Below, piece after piece: positions 37,455 through 64,000 of a DNA stretch of 64,000 nucleotides (positions are counted from its first letter, which is position 1; every line of letters begins with the position of its first letter). Location of the stretch: contig CP154954.1 in NCBI GenBank assembly GCA_039621445.1, forward strand, positions 10,187,521 through 10,251,520. Direction: 5' to 3'. A model generated the notes under the pieces. That model was not told the origin of the DNA. It saw nothing but the letters and a program-made list of their open reading frames with translations, and ran no database searches. This DNA comes from Euglena gracilis. Lineage: Eukaryota; Euglenida; Euglenophyceae; Euglenales. The position numbers were made by a program, and so were the translations under genes.

Positions 37455-37786
37455 CATACCATTGCTTAACACGGGGTGGTGACTGACGTGTTTTTTTTCA
37501 CGGTGACTGACTGGTTTTTTGGCCAAGAGCCCCCCACCCCCGGGGGGGTGGGGGGGGTGGGGTAGGCCCGAAAAAAGAGAAAGTGGCCGGCCTGGCGCCG
37601 AGGGCGCCGGAATTTTTTTGAATTTTTTGAGACTTTTTGACAATATTTCATTGCCTCCTGAAGAGTGGCCGATCCCCCCGTGGGGGGGGGGTTAAGTGAC
37701 TGACTGGTTTTTTGGGGAAAAAAGTTGACTGGTTTTTTCAGATTGGAAAGTGACCCCCCCCCCAGGGGTCACTAAGCAATGGTATG
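37455..37786. mobile_element. Family A hAT-like element, complete
   Basis: Perfect 14-bp inverted ends, CATACCATTGCTTA and TAAGCAATGGTATG, with a perfect 8-bp target duplication GCCCTGAC (37447-37454 and 37787-37794). It is 332 bp. The core holds three GACTGGTTTTTT-type modules and a GGCGCCGAGGGCGCC hairpin. Non-autonomous. Confidence 0.9.
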
Positions 37787-38040
37787 GCCCTGACTGGGTT
37801 TCGGGACAGATATTTTTTTTTATTTTGGGTGGGTGGGTGGGTCAAGCCCCACTCCAGGGGGGTGGTCGGGCTGAGTGGGTTATCTGCCGGAGGCGGGGTT
37901 ATTCTCAATTTTCAGCACAAAGCGCCAAAATACTTTTTTTGGACCCCTTATTGACCTCAAAAGTGGGTTCCACCGAGCTCCCCCCATCCTGGGATGACTA
38001 TGGGCGTTAGGTGCGTGTTGTGGTGTGGGTCAAGCTGTGA

Positions 38041-38174
38041 AATGACTGGAGCGTGACTGGGGCGTGACTGGGGCGTGACTGGAGCGTGACTGGGGCGTGA
38101 CTGGAGCGTGACTGGGGCGTGACTGGAGCGTGACTGGGGTGTGACTGGGGCGTGACTGGGGCGTGACTGGGGTG
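38041..38174. repeat. 12-bp minisatellite (GTGACTGGGGC)n
   Basis: About eleven copies alternating GGAGC and GGGGC before a potential exon at 38209. Confidence 0.85.
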
Positions 38175-38208
38175 GGTGACCGGACCTCGGGTTCTGGGTG
38201 ATCACAGG

Positions 38209-38330
38209 TGCGTGGCGGGGGTGGCGGCGGGGGACGAGCCCGACCCCGAGCCGGAGCCGTTCGGCCCCGTGCCCCAGTGGCAGCGGCTCGCCGCCTGCCC
38301 CGGCCCCTGCCGCCTGCCACGTTGCTGCCC
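38209..38330 (+). CDS. Possible exon, Pro/Glu-rich
   Basis: After gatcacag the frame with the strongest GC3 bias reads GDEPDPEPEPFGPVPQWQRL. The 3' border is not visible, and the other two frames are also open. Confidence 0.35.
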
Positions 38331-38765
38331 TATCCCAAACTGGTGGAATCTTGGGTTGTTGACGTCCTGGACGGCGGTGGGCTAGATTTCAAGGTCTGTG
38401 GGTATTGTGGTGTGCAGGCGGCCAAACTCGCACTTAAGCACTACTTTTTGGTCGGTGTGCGCATATTCACACATGTCGGATATTTTGATTTTGCGTTACA
38501 AGAATTTTGAGCGAGAGGAAGCACGACTCGACAAATCCGAGTAAATTGTCATTTTTGCCCCTGGCTCTCCTGGAATTTACGTGTTTTTTTTTCTGATTTT
38601 GTTTTGTGGTCGGCATGGCATAAAAAGTCGTGGACCTATTCCCCAAAAGTGAAGAAATCAAACACAAAACCTCAGTACCAACACCCACATTTTCTGTCTG
38701 ACAACGTGTGCGGCTGGAGGAGCCGGTTGGGGGTCCCCTCCTCCGCCCCACGCGGCGCCCCGCAG

Positions 38766-55967
<17,202 letters not shown>

Positions 55968-56255
55968 GTTTGGTATAATATGGTGGATCCGTTAGAGGGG
56001 GGGGGTTCCCGTGAACCGGAAGGGGATTTGGATTAGGTACCCGGGACCGCCTCCAAAAAGCTCACATTTTTTGCGCTGATAGTTTTTTTTTTTGCATTTT
56101 GGCAAGTTTTTTGCCAAAATGGCTTTTCTGGAGGCAAATTTTTTCTCAAAAAACAGTCACCTAGACCGACTGTCCCCACCCCTTCCTTGACCGGAGGCGG
56201 GGTTTTGACCCCCCCACCTTAAATATTGAATCCTGCTGATGACCTTTGGCCAGCA

Positions 56256-56316
56256 GCACCAACGCGCCAACGGTTATGCCACAGACAAGCCATTTGTATA
56301 CAAGACCTCTGGCGGT
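56256..56316 (+). CDS. Possible exon
   Basis: Between tttggccag and gtgacc one frame reads QHQRANGYATDKPFVYKTSG. The composition is protein-like and codon bias moderate. It could be a late GTPase-gene exon. Confidence 0.3.
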
Positions 56317-57867
56317 GACCTCTCCTATTTTTCAAGAAAATATTTTTGCTTGAAAACTGTCACAGTGAGGTCCCCAGCTGTGTCAATTACCACTCCTCCC
56401 CCCCTTATTGTCCCTGGGTCCCTGCCGACGGAAGCTTTTTTTTTGTCTGGTCCAATTATCCCTAATTGCCCCCCCCCCTTATTGTCTGATCCGGTTCCGG
56501 GGAGCAGGTTAGTGGGACAACAGGAGGGTGGGGGTGCCATTGTGGCTTATCTTAAGAAGTTTTCTGGTGTTTTCCCGTTCGAGCAAAAGTGCTGTTGTTT
56601 CAAGAAGGTTTTATGCCAAGCGGCAACCCTCCCCACACCCGAGGGGTCGTTGGTCATTTACCGGGTGGGGGGGGGCAGTCGCGACGTGTTTCCCATTTTT
56701 TGGGGGGTTCCACGGCCCCCGGGAACTTGCCAGATTTTTGGTCGACCTTTGTTGGGTTCTGGGAGGGTGCGTGCTTATTGTTAGGAAAGGGGTTAAAATT
56801 AGGATTGGCGAACCGAAGATTGGGCCGATTTAGGGATGAGGTTTTGCTGGAAGTTTGGTTCGAAAGGTTTTCCGGCCTCCTTTTCTGCCCAATGGAGCCT
56901 AAATTATTCCTGATCTCCTACAAATCCGGCAAAATCCGGCAAAATCTGGCAAATTCGGCAATTCCAGCAAATCCAGCAAATCCGGCCCGCCAGTCACCAT
57001 GACCTGAATTGGGCCCCATCCCTTGCAATGACCCGGAACAAGTTCTCCCAGTGTGCCCCCCCCCCCACCCCCCACCAGACCAGCCTGACGGCATCGGCCA
57101 CCGGCGGCCCAAAGCACCCGACTGGACCAGAGTGGAGGAGGGGGGAGGGGTTTTGAAGGGGCGCACCTTTGGGAGGGTGCACCTTGGCGTGGGGGTCTGG
57201 GCTTCTGTTTCAGACGTGGGGGAGGAGAGGCAGGGACACCTGGAGAAAAGCCACCCCTCCCCAATGGTCTGACCGGGGGTTGACAGAAATGCATGAGAAG
57301 CCCTGAGGGCCGACTTCTTGATCGAAGAATATCTCACCAATTTTCTCCAGGGAGTTCAGCCCATTATCCATGAGGCAATGATTGACAAAAACTTCAAAAT
57401 TCTGCAACATATCGTGCACTATTTTTCTGGGCATATTCTTTTCATATTTGTGGACAGCATTTTCCTGGGACATATTCCATTCTTTTCATAACTTCGGAGT
57501 TCGATGATCTGATGCAGTGTTCATTACCCATGTGCATTTCATTAGAAAAGGATCATTCTGTACCTTAGTTTTCCCACCCAACAGAAAAAATGTGAATAAA
57601 TACGAAGGTCTTTTGCATTTATTTTGCAGGCATTTATTTTCGGTTTTGTCCTCCAAATTTCATGCAGCATGTTTTTCTAATTTAAGTGTGGGAGTCTTTA
57701 GTCATTTTCATTTATTTATTTTTGGTAAAATGTCAGCTGTCTGGATTGACGGGTTTGATGGGTTTATGACATCCGGGGGAGGTGGGCTTGGCCTGCGCGA
57801 GGTCACAACCTCGACTGCCGCATGATGTAATTACCAACCCCTTGCCGACCCCCTCCACCCTCCCCTC

Positions 57868-57965
57868 GTGACTGTCCCCGGCCACCGTGCCTGGCACCAC
57901 TCGTGCCTCGAAGTTGCAGCCTCCGCAATGCAGATTGTCTTATTCGCCTCCCGGACCAAGGATGG
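57868..57965 (+). CDS. Possible exon
   Basis: An open frame reads VPGHRAWHHSCLEVAASAMQ then IVLFASRTKDG. No convincing acceptor is visible; it may be a late GTPase-gene or early comB-gene exon. Confidence 0.25.
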
Positions 57966-58435
57966 GTATTGGATATTGACCCATATCGTCAGCCTTATTG
58001 ACGATCTTGAATTTATCAGGTCCCGAAAAAGTATTGTGAAATATCGGCTTTATTGGGGGGGAGGTTCTGCTGGTTTGTTGTTTTTTTGGGCGATTTTGGG
58101 ATTCTCCAAATCAGAAAAATTAGGATATCGGAGCACAAAGTGGTCATATCGGTTTTATCGACTTTTATCGAGGATATCGGGGGGTCAATCTATCCAAATT
58201 TATCGGGACCCCACCTAAACCCAATATCAATATGCATCCTTCCCAAACCCCTTCAGCCACGGTTTGTGGGATTAACCCCCCCAAGGTTAGACCCCCCCCC
58301 AGAGAAAATTAATCTCCTGACCGAGCGAAAATCCAGAGGTAAGAATTATCGAGTTTATGGCGTTCATTTGTTATAAATAAACAAATGAATGTGAATATTT
58401 CACCTGCGCCATCATATTCCTGAACCTCTCTGCAG

Positions 58436-58534
58436 GGCGGCCAACCCCCGCCTGGTGTGGCCGGGCCAGTCTCCATGGGCCCCATCAAGGACATCCGCTT
58501 CCTGGCGCTGGAGGAGAGTCCTGGGGCAACAGGC
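58436..58534 (+). CDS. comB: comB-like exon 1
   Basis: Acceptor cctctctgcag, donor GGC|gtagtg, phase 0. ATG at 58475 begins MGPIKDIRFLALEESPGATG, the usual ComB start. The frame upstream of the ATG is also open (GGQPPPGVAGPVS), so this may be an internal exon with a targeting or fused N-terminus. Confidence 0.65.
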
Positions 58535-61500
58535 GTAGTGGCCGGACCGTCGCTTGGGGACGCCGCCTGGATTGGCTCGATGGCATCCGGGGGCTCATCT
58601 TTCGCATTGGCTTGTCAAACCGATATACGAACAGCCGACCCCTTTCCCTGTTTCAACGAATACATCTGGCAGCTTTGATGTGTTTGCTCGCCCTGTACAA
58701 TTTGCTCCTGCTCCCCAACATATGAGATAGATTACCAGTCCATCGAGAGGCTTTCTGATACTCATTTTGAATTTACTGATTCATTTTTTTTCTGCCCCTG
58801 GAATCCTTGTGGTCTCAGTGGCCTGCATCTCCCACCCACCCGCCTTCCCTGCGCGCTGCTGTCCGCCACAGATTGTCATCGACGTGTGCCGTGCATTCAC
58901 CACCGCTGCGTATGCTTTCTCCTCCGGGGCAGAGCGGATCCTTCTGACTGGGGCAGGCAACAGCTCTCAGATTTTCCCCGCTTCATTTCCCTCCTCCCTC
59001 TCATGACACATCAAATACCCTCGTATTTCACTCCCCACCTTGCATTCTCCCTGCATGTTTTTTTTAACTTTTGAGCCTACGTTAAGCTTTCCCCACCAGA
59101 CATTTATCATCTGGAAAATTGCCGCAGCACAGCTGTCACCTGACTTCAGAAATGGTCAGTGGTTTCCCCCGTGCAAAGTATTGTGGTGGGTGGAGCAAGG
59201 TATTGAGTGAAATTTGGTTTGGTTCCTCCCTTTATGTCCAACGACGTGCAATATCAGCCCTCTGAAAAGGGCGGGGGGAGGTGTTGTAGGACATGGGGTT
59301 CTGACCAACAAGATGTCCTTCGACCAGAGGTCGGTCGTTGGACAAAGGGTCAAAAAAGCGCCCACGGACTCGGGGAAGTTCCCTCCATCCCCTCCAAAGG
59401 TCCTTTTTTTTCTTTCATTTCGGCGCGAATTTCCGGTTTTCGAAAAGCATTCAGAAACACACAACACATGCAAAAATGAACCCTGCGATACCGACCCACT
59501 GTGTGCCGCACACGGTGTACACGGTATACGTACATCTCTCAAACCCCAAAATAGCCGACATTTCCGTGTGCATTTGTTCCGACCCAGTTTCCCCGCAAGA
59601 CACACGGTGTGTGCCGATCCTCATGTGGAGCGTTGAGCAGTGGCCTCTGGCAACGGTGGACGAGGCCCTGGCGCTGCGGCAGAGCGTGCCCGGCTCGAAA
59701 ATCATCGGTGAGGCCCACGGCGCCGTTTACTGACCATTGGGGGCCAATTTGAAAACGGCTAACTGTTCGCTGAGTGTTGCTTCTGTGCCAATGGCTCATC
59801 CGCTGATTTCCCACCGCCCCACAAAGAGCAGAATGAGTGATTCTATGTGTTTCAAAAGGGGGAGACTGGTTTTTTCCCCCTTTTATACTTCAATTGTCTG
59901 CCGTGGCAAAAATGCAAATGTGCTGTGTGCTCCCTGTGTTTTCCGGTGTCCCCAAATTTCAATGAAAGATTTGGTGTGCAAACATACAAATACCACACCG
60001 ATGCATCCCCCTCCAATTGAGCATTTCGTTGTGGACTCCTTCAATGAGAATTTGAGAAATCCCGAGAAATGAAGGCGAATTGCAGGAAAATGTCGAACGA
60101 CAGCAACCATATCTACACAATTGACACCTATGTATGCAATTTTTTCCTGGAACGCTGTTAAATTGGTGCATTTTTTCCCCTCCAAAGTGAGCCTCTTCCG
60201 TCTCCTTCCCAGTTTGGAACGAAGCAACAAATTTTGACGTCCTAGTCCAAATTCCAGTGACCTCACACATCCGGCGACACCCATATTTTAGGCACCAGTT
60301 TTCCCTCTGGCAGGTTGACGGGTACCTAAACTTTAAAACCAGATAGGTCCAAGCAGGTCCGTCCCGCAGGTCCATGTCTTGCCCGGAGGCGACACCCCCA
60401 CCTACAGCAAGCATTTACAGTCCGGACAAAATATCGTCACCAGCACCGCAAATGAACAAAGCACGCGGGGGAGGGGGGTATTGCGCGCCTTGGACCGCCT
60501 TTCAGGCAGGCGACAAAACAGCTCGCGTGGGCCCAAAGCGACAAACGTGATGACTTCCCGGGGTAGGTGACAAGCTCAAAGAACCCTCAAAGCCCAACAA
60601 AATTGGCCAGATAAAAAAGGGATAAAACTGCAATTCCCCATCCCCCCGTGATAATATCCCCTGAGGTTCATATGGGCACTCGGCCAAGACACATCCGCGC
60701 CGAAACCTCAAACAGGTGCCGGGAGCCCCCAAAAAACTTTTTGGGCACTTTTTGGCCCATGATCAGGCAGGCACCGACCACCCGGGAGGGGGGAGGTCGG
60801 CCTTGCCATAAAATTCAGCCTGGCAGGAACGGTGTCATCCGCCACGTTAGCCAAGACCAGCCCCCGAAACATTTGATTGCCAGCCACCCCCCGGATAAAA
60901 TGTCCCCTGGACAACCTGTGGTGGCAACTGCTGCAGTGGACTTTTCAGCACCCCCCCGGGGACAATAATTATGCAAACCTATCTGATTTTTTCCATATTT
61001 TCTCCCGTAATTTTTTGTCCAGTGCACCTTTCCTACGCCGGTTGGGGGAGCCACTCTCAGGGGCAGTCAAATTTCATACACAAATACACAGGGTTATGTT
61101 ACGTTGTTGATTCTTGGGGTTTATTTTGAAATGAAAATTACCTACCCCCCCCGGGAAACTGTCATGCCCGAGAACCTGTCAGGGTCCCGCCCGGGAAACT
61201 GTCAGGGTCCCCGGTACCGGCCAACCTGTCAGTATAGGAAGTTGTCAGGGTCCCCGGTACTGGCCAACCTGTCAGGGTCATTTTTCATTGACTTTCTCTT
61301 GAAATGCCCTACCCGGGAAACTGTCAGGGTCCCGCCCGGGAAACTGTCTGTCAGGGTCCCCGGTACCGGCCAACCTGTCAGTATAGGAAGTTGTCAGGGT
61401 CCCCTGTACTGGCCAACCTGTCAGGTGACAGTTTCCCGGGGGGGGGGGTAGGTACAAGAATCATCACCAGAAGTCCATTTTGACCATTTTTTTGGGATTT

Positions 61501-63360
61501 TTGGAATTTTCGAGTTGGAATACTGCAAGAAAATATTCATTGTAGGTGAAAAAAAAGCTCGTTTTTTTCGAAATCAAAAATTTCCCGTGGTTTTTCCCAC
61601 CTGTAGTATATTATCCGTGATCTGGTACCCCCCCCCCCGTCTCAGCACCCCCCCCCCGGTTTTCTACAATCATCTTCTCGCGGAGACTTATTTTGCGTGT
61701 TTTTTTTTTCGGAAATTTTGAAATTTTAGAAACGTCTACCTGAATTTTGCGTCCAAATGCCTGTAAGTCCAACAGTGGACCCCAAAAGAATTTCGCGCCG
61801 CATTTTTTTTTTGCAGTCAAATGACCTCCCTTTTTCTGCAACACCTCCTGGTTCTTACCCATACTTTGGAAAATTAAGCAACCCCCACTTCTTTCCCCCC
61901 CCCCCCGATGCCCAACGACCCCCTATGTCCAACGACCCCCCCCAGTCGGAGGACACAGGTAACCAGTTGTTGGACATAGGGGGGGTACCCGCTTTCAGAC
62001 CATCATTTCCGTTTCTTAGACAGATTGAGGCAATTTTTGTTTGCACCCTCCAGCCAACCAGGGCGGACCACAGGTGACTGCCCTCCAGCCCCCCCCCCAC
62101 TCCTGGTGCCTGTGTGAGCCGATGCAAACGGTGCCGTGCGACTCGTCGGCGGCCTCCCGGTGGCCACTTTCGACCTCTGGAACTCGCCGGTGCAGGTCAA
62201 GGCGGCCGACCTGCGGGGCTGCACACTGGCGCCCCGCCGCCCGCAAACCCGTCGCCCGCGCCGGGCGACGTCAGGCGCGCGACGGGTCACATGTGTACGT
62301 ACATGAATGGCCCGAGTGATAATGCCGTGCCACTTCGGGTATTCGGGATAACGGAATCACCGTGGAGTGGCACATGTGTGTCCCGGTTAAACGTCTCGGC
62401 TGTTCGCCAGGAACCGTTCGCACATCTTTGTGTCAGTCGCTGTCTCTTTGCAAGTAAAGCACAATGCCCCAATGCAATTGCACGCTGGACGCTGTAACAC
62501 TTGGGGCGGGTATCTAAGATGGCAAATGCCAGCCGTCAGCAACCGCCAGTCAAACCTGTGAAAGGCTCTGCAGTTCATCAGTTTCTGTTTCCTGCTGCAC
62601 TGGAGAACTTCTTTGTTTGTTTGTTGACCCTGGTGACCCGGGTTGGGCTCTACCTCTCCCTTTGGGGGCCGGTCCTTGTGGAGACCCGAAACAAAAGGCA
62701 ACTGTTTTGAATGCTTTTCTGGGCTTTTGTTTTTCTAATTGTCCTGAAAACAGCAAATTCTGCGGTCCGCATCCCACCCCCTGCTGAATGCCACCGTCGG
62801 GAAGGGTTGTGTTTTTCCTTCGGCATGATTTCTTTGGGATCCCAAAGTAAATCCGAAGAGTGTGCCTCCAAAGCTCTTGCACGCCCCAACGGGTTGCTGG
62901 TGTTGGGAATGCCCCCCCCCCCGCGGATCAAATAGAGCAGAAAAAGAGAATATAAAAAAAACAGTTTATTGAAATAATTGAATTAATTTTAAATAATTTA
63001 AAATTGCTAAAATGAATTTAAACAAGTTGCAAATAATAACTAATAAATAAATTTAAATAAAAATAAAATGGAAAAAAAATTAAAATTAAAAATAAAGTTG
63101 AAAAGTTGAAGTTAAGTCAAAACCATCAATGACCAAGTTCTTCACAAATCAAAAAAGGGGGTGGGCAGCCCTTGCAGTGGGCGGCGGGGCGGGACCGATC
63201 CAGCGCACGACGGCGGGCACGCAGGGCGTCGTCCGGGCGGCCGGCGCAGCGCTGCTGCTGACCGCCTCGTTCGCCGTCGCCACCGCCACCGCGCGCCACG
63301 TGTTGCAGTACGCGGCCGCCTCGTCCGGCCACTGCCACCGCTGGGCTACTGTGGCTGGCC
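58436..63360 (+). CDS. comB: 2-phosphosulfolactate phosphatase-like protein, intron-containing, 3' incomplete
   Basis: Five exons: 58436-58534, 58872-about 58956, 59641-59707, 62119-62250, 63178-63360. Joined, they give the ComB (PF04029) landmarks in order: IRFLALEESPGATG, IVIDVCRAFTTAAYAF, TVDEALALRQSVPGSKIIG, WNSPVQVKAADLRG, QRTTAGTQGVVRAAGA. Family members are Mg-dependent phosphatases that convert 2-phosphosulfolactate to sulfolactate, first described in archaeal coenzyme M synthesis and common in bacteria. Junctions 1/2, 3/4 and 4/5 agree in phase; 2/3 lacks a GT donor. About 15 extra residues lie between DLRG and RTTAGT, and GFDxGNSP is changed to ATFDLWNSP. The C-terminal part was not found before the window ends. 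Confidence 0.75.
58872..58956 (+). CDS. comB: comB-like exon 2, IDV core
   Basis: Acceptor tgtccgccacag, phase 0. Reads IVIDVCRAFTTAAYAFSSGA then ERILLTG, the most conserved ComB block. No GT occurs in frame before TGA at 59004; GC donors at 58953 or 58957 are candidates. Confidence 0.75.
59641..59707 (+). CDS. comB: comB-like exon 3
   Basis: Acceptor cgttgagcag, donor G|gtgagg. Reads WPLATVDEALALRQSVPGSK then IIG, matching the ComB helix that ends in the GE turn. Leaves in phase 1. Confidence 0.7.
59708..62118. other. Third comB-like intron, 2.4 kb
   Basis: No further coding block recognised. It holds the TA-flanked element at 61141-61452 and poly-C/poly-G bordered sequence at 61627-61990. 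Confidence 0.45.
61141..61452. mobile_element. TA-flanked poly-C element with internal minisatellite
   Basis: Ends CCTACCCC..CGGGAAACTGTCA and the complement, flanked by TA. Inside, GTCAGGGTCCCCGGTACCGG and CCAACCTGTCAG units repeat several times, including GTCAGTATAGGAAGTTGTCA twice. Confidence 0.65.
62119..62250 (+). CDS. comB: comB-like exon 4, NSP loop
   Basis: After ctgtgtgag a 2-nt start matches exon 3. Reads VRLVGGLPVATFDLWNSPVQ then VKAADLRGCTL. The end is set at C|gtcgcc, which fits the 2-nt start of exon 5. The 2.4-kb intron before it holds a TA-flanked element. Confidence 0.65.
62940..63125. repeat. A/T-rich low-complexity tract
   Basis: AAATAA/TTAAAT-rich sequence just before comB-like exon 5; another short tract follows at 63415-63520. 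Confidence 0.7.
63178..63360 (+). CDS. comB: comB-like exon 5, TTAGT motif
   Basis: Acceptor gcccttgcag. Reads IQRTTAGTQGVVRAAGAALL, then TASFAVATATARHVL. RTTxGTxG is the family signature. Donor C|gtgttc at 63361 leaves in phase 1; no following exon was recognised. Confidence 0.7.
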
Positions 63361-63845
63361 GTGTTCTGAGTAGGACCCCACAGTTTCCGGGGGGGGGGGG
63401 GTACCCCAAAAATATGAAAAATGAAATGGCAATTAAAAAAAATGAATTTTAAAGAATTTGAAATTGAACTTAAAGTGAAGAATAATAACGCCCACCTGTG
63501 AAATAAAAGTTCAATAAAAAAAACTCCCACCTGGGGGTCGTTAAGCAGCGCCCTGTTAAGGACCACCCTGCATTGAATGGAAGATTTGTTGAACCCAGCC
63601 AATCAGTTGAGCCCACCACCCGACGCTCAGCGCCAGCTGGCCTGTTTCGACCTATCCCCTTTTCGGGTGACTGCCGGGTCCGCCCCTATCGATTCCTGGG
63701 AGACATGGGAATTCCGGCCGCCCTGTGGATGATGCACGGAGGTCTCCTCCGCCACGTCCGCTCATTTTTTGGGCTTTTGATTCAAAACCACAAACTTGAA
63801 ACTGTACTTTTGGAGCCGTTGTGAACCCAAATTTCTGTGGTTCCT

Positions 63846-64000
63846 ACCCCCTCCCGGGAAACTGTCACCTAAACCCCGTACTCTATGACCTGTCACCTCA
63901 GGGACCTGTTACACAACAAAAGCCCCCCTGCCTCCCCGTGGGAAACTGTAACCTGACAAGTAAGCGAGCACAGAGGCAGGCATGCCAGACTCCCCCCAGG
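63846..64000. mobile_element. TA-flanked poly-C element, cut by window end
   Basis: Starts TACCCCCTCCCGGGAAACTG, like the 61141 element, with GGGAAACTG again at 63941. The right end is outside the window. Confidence 0.5.

Larger units (their letters stand above)
55968..58435. other. Gap between GTPase and comB-like genes
   Basis: Contains two weak exon candidates (56256 and 57868), poly-C repeats at 56395-56480, and an A/T-rich stretch at 57480-57730. No gene boundary signal was identified. Confidence 0.35.

Overview
This window looks like nuclear DNA from an intron-rich eukaryote, probably a protist or alga; I cannot place it more closely. There are no prokaryotic operons. The coding signal is a string of short exons (about 30-235 nt) with C/G-rich third positions, bounded mostly by GT-AG splice sites. 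Introns run from about 200 nt to nearly 5 kb and are packed with simple repeats and small DNA-transposon relatives that have long C/G runs at their ends. I saw no complete transposase, no tRNA or rRNA, and no dinoflagellate spliced leader. Nearly all long ORFs in the window are repeat artefacts. The exon models below were built by hand from splice motifs, reading-phase agreement and protein composition.

Layout on the + strand. (1) About 2.9-4.8 kb: the 3' end of a coiled-coil gene of unknown function. (2) 5.8 to about 20.3 kb: a gene starting with a type II membrane anchor and carrying many phase-linked exons, which resembles a GT-B (O-fucosyltransferase-like) glycosyltransferase. (3) About 29.3-35.4 kb: the 3' part of a second, GT-A-type glycosyltransferase with a DDD motif. 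(4) About 38.8-56 kb: a Pro/Ser-rich protein with a P-loop GTPase domain of the IFI44/dynamin-like type, split over at least 15 exons; a seven-copy 272-bp tandem array overlaps one exon. (5) 58.4-63.4 kb: a comB-like gene (2-phosphosulfolactate phosphatase family, best known from prokaryotes) interrupted by spliceosomal introns and incomplete at its 3' end.

Between exons sit several non-autonomous element families. Three have hAT-like 7-8 bp target duplications and terminal inverted repeats (families A, F, G). A further group has poly-C termini flanked by TA. One element has LTR-like direct repeats plus a solo copy nested in a family A element. Family A carries repeated branch-point plus polypyrimidine-AG modules that read as portable 3' splice sites. 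The two glycosyltransferases suggest a secretory-pathway neighbourhood. The GTPase and comB genes are adjacent, but nothing shows that they work together.
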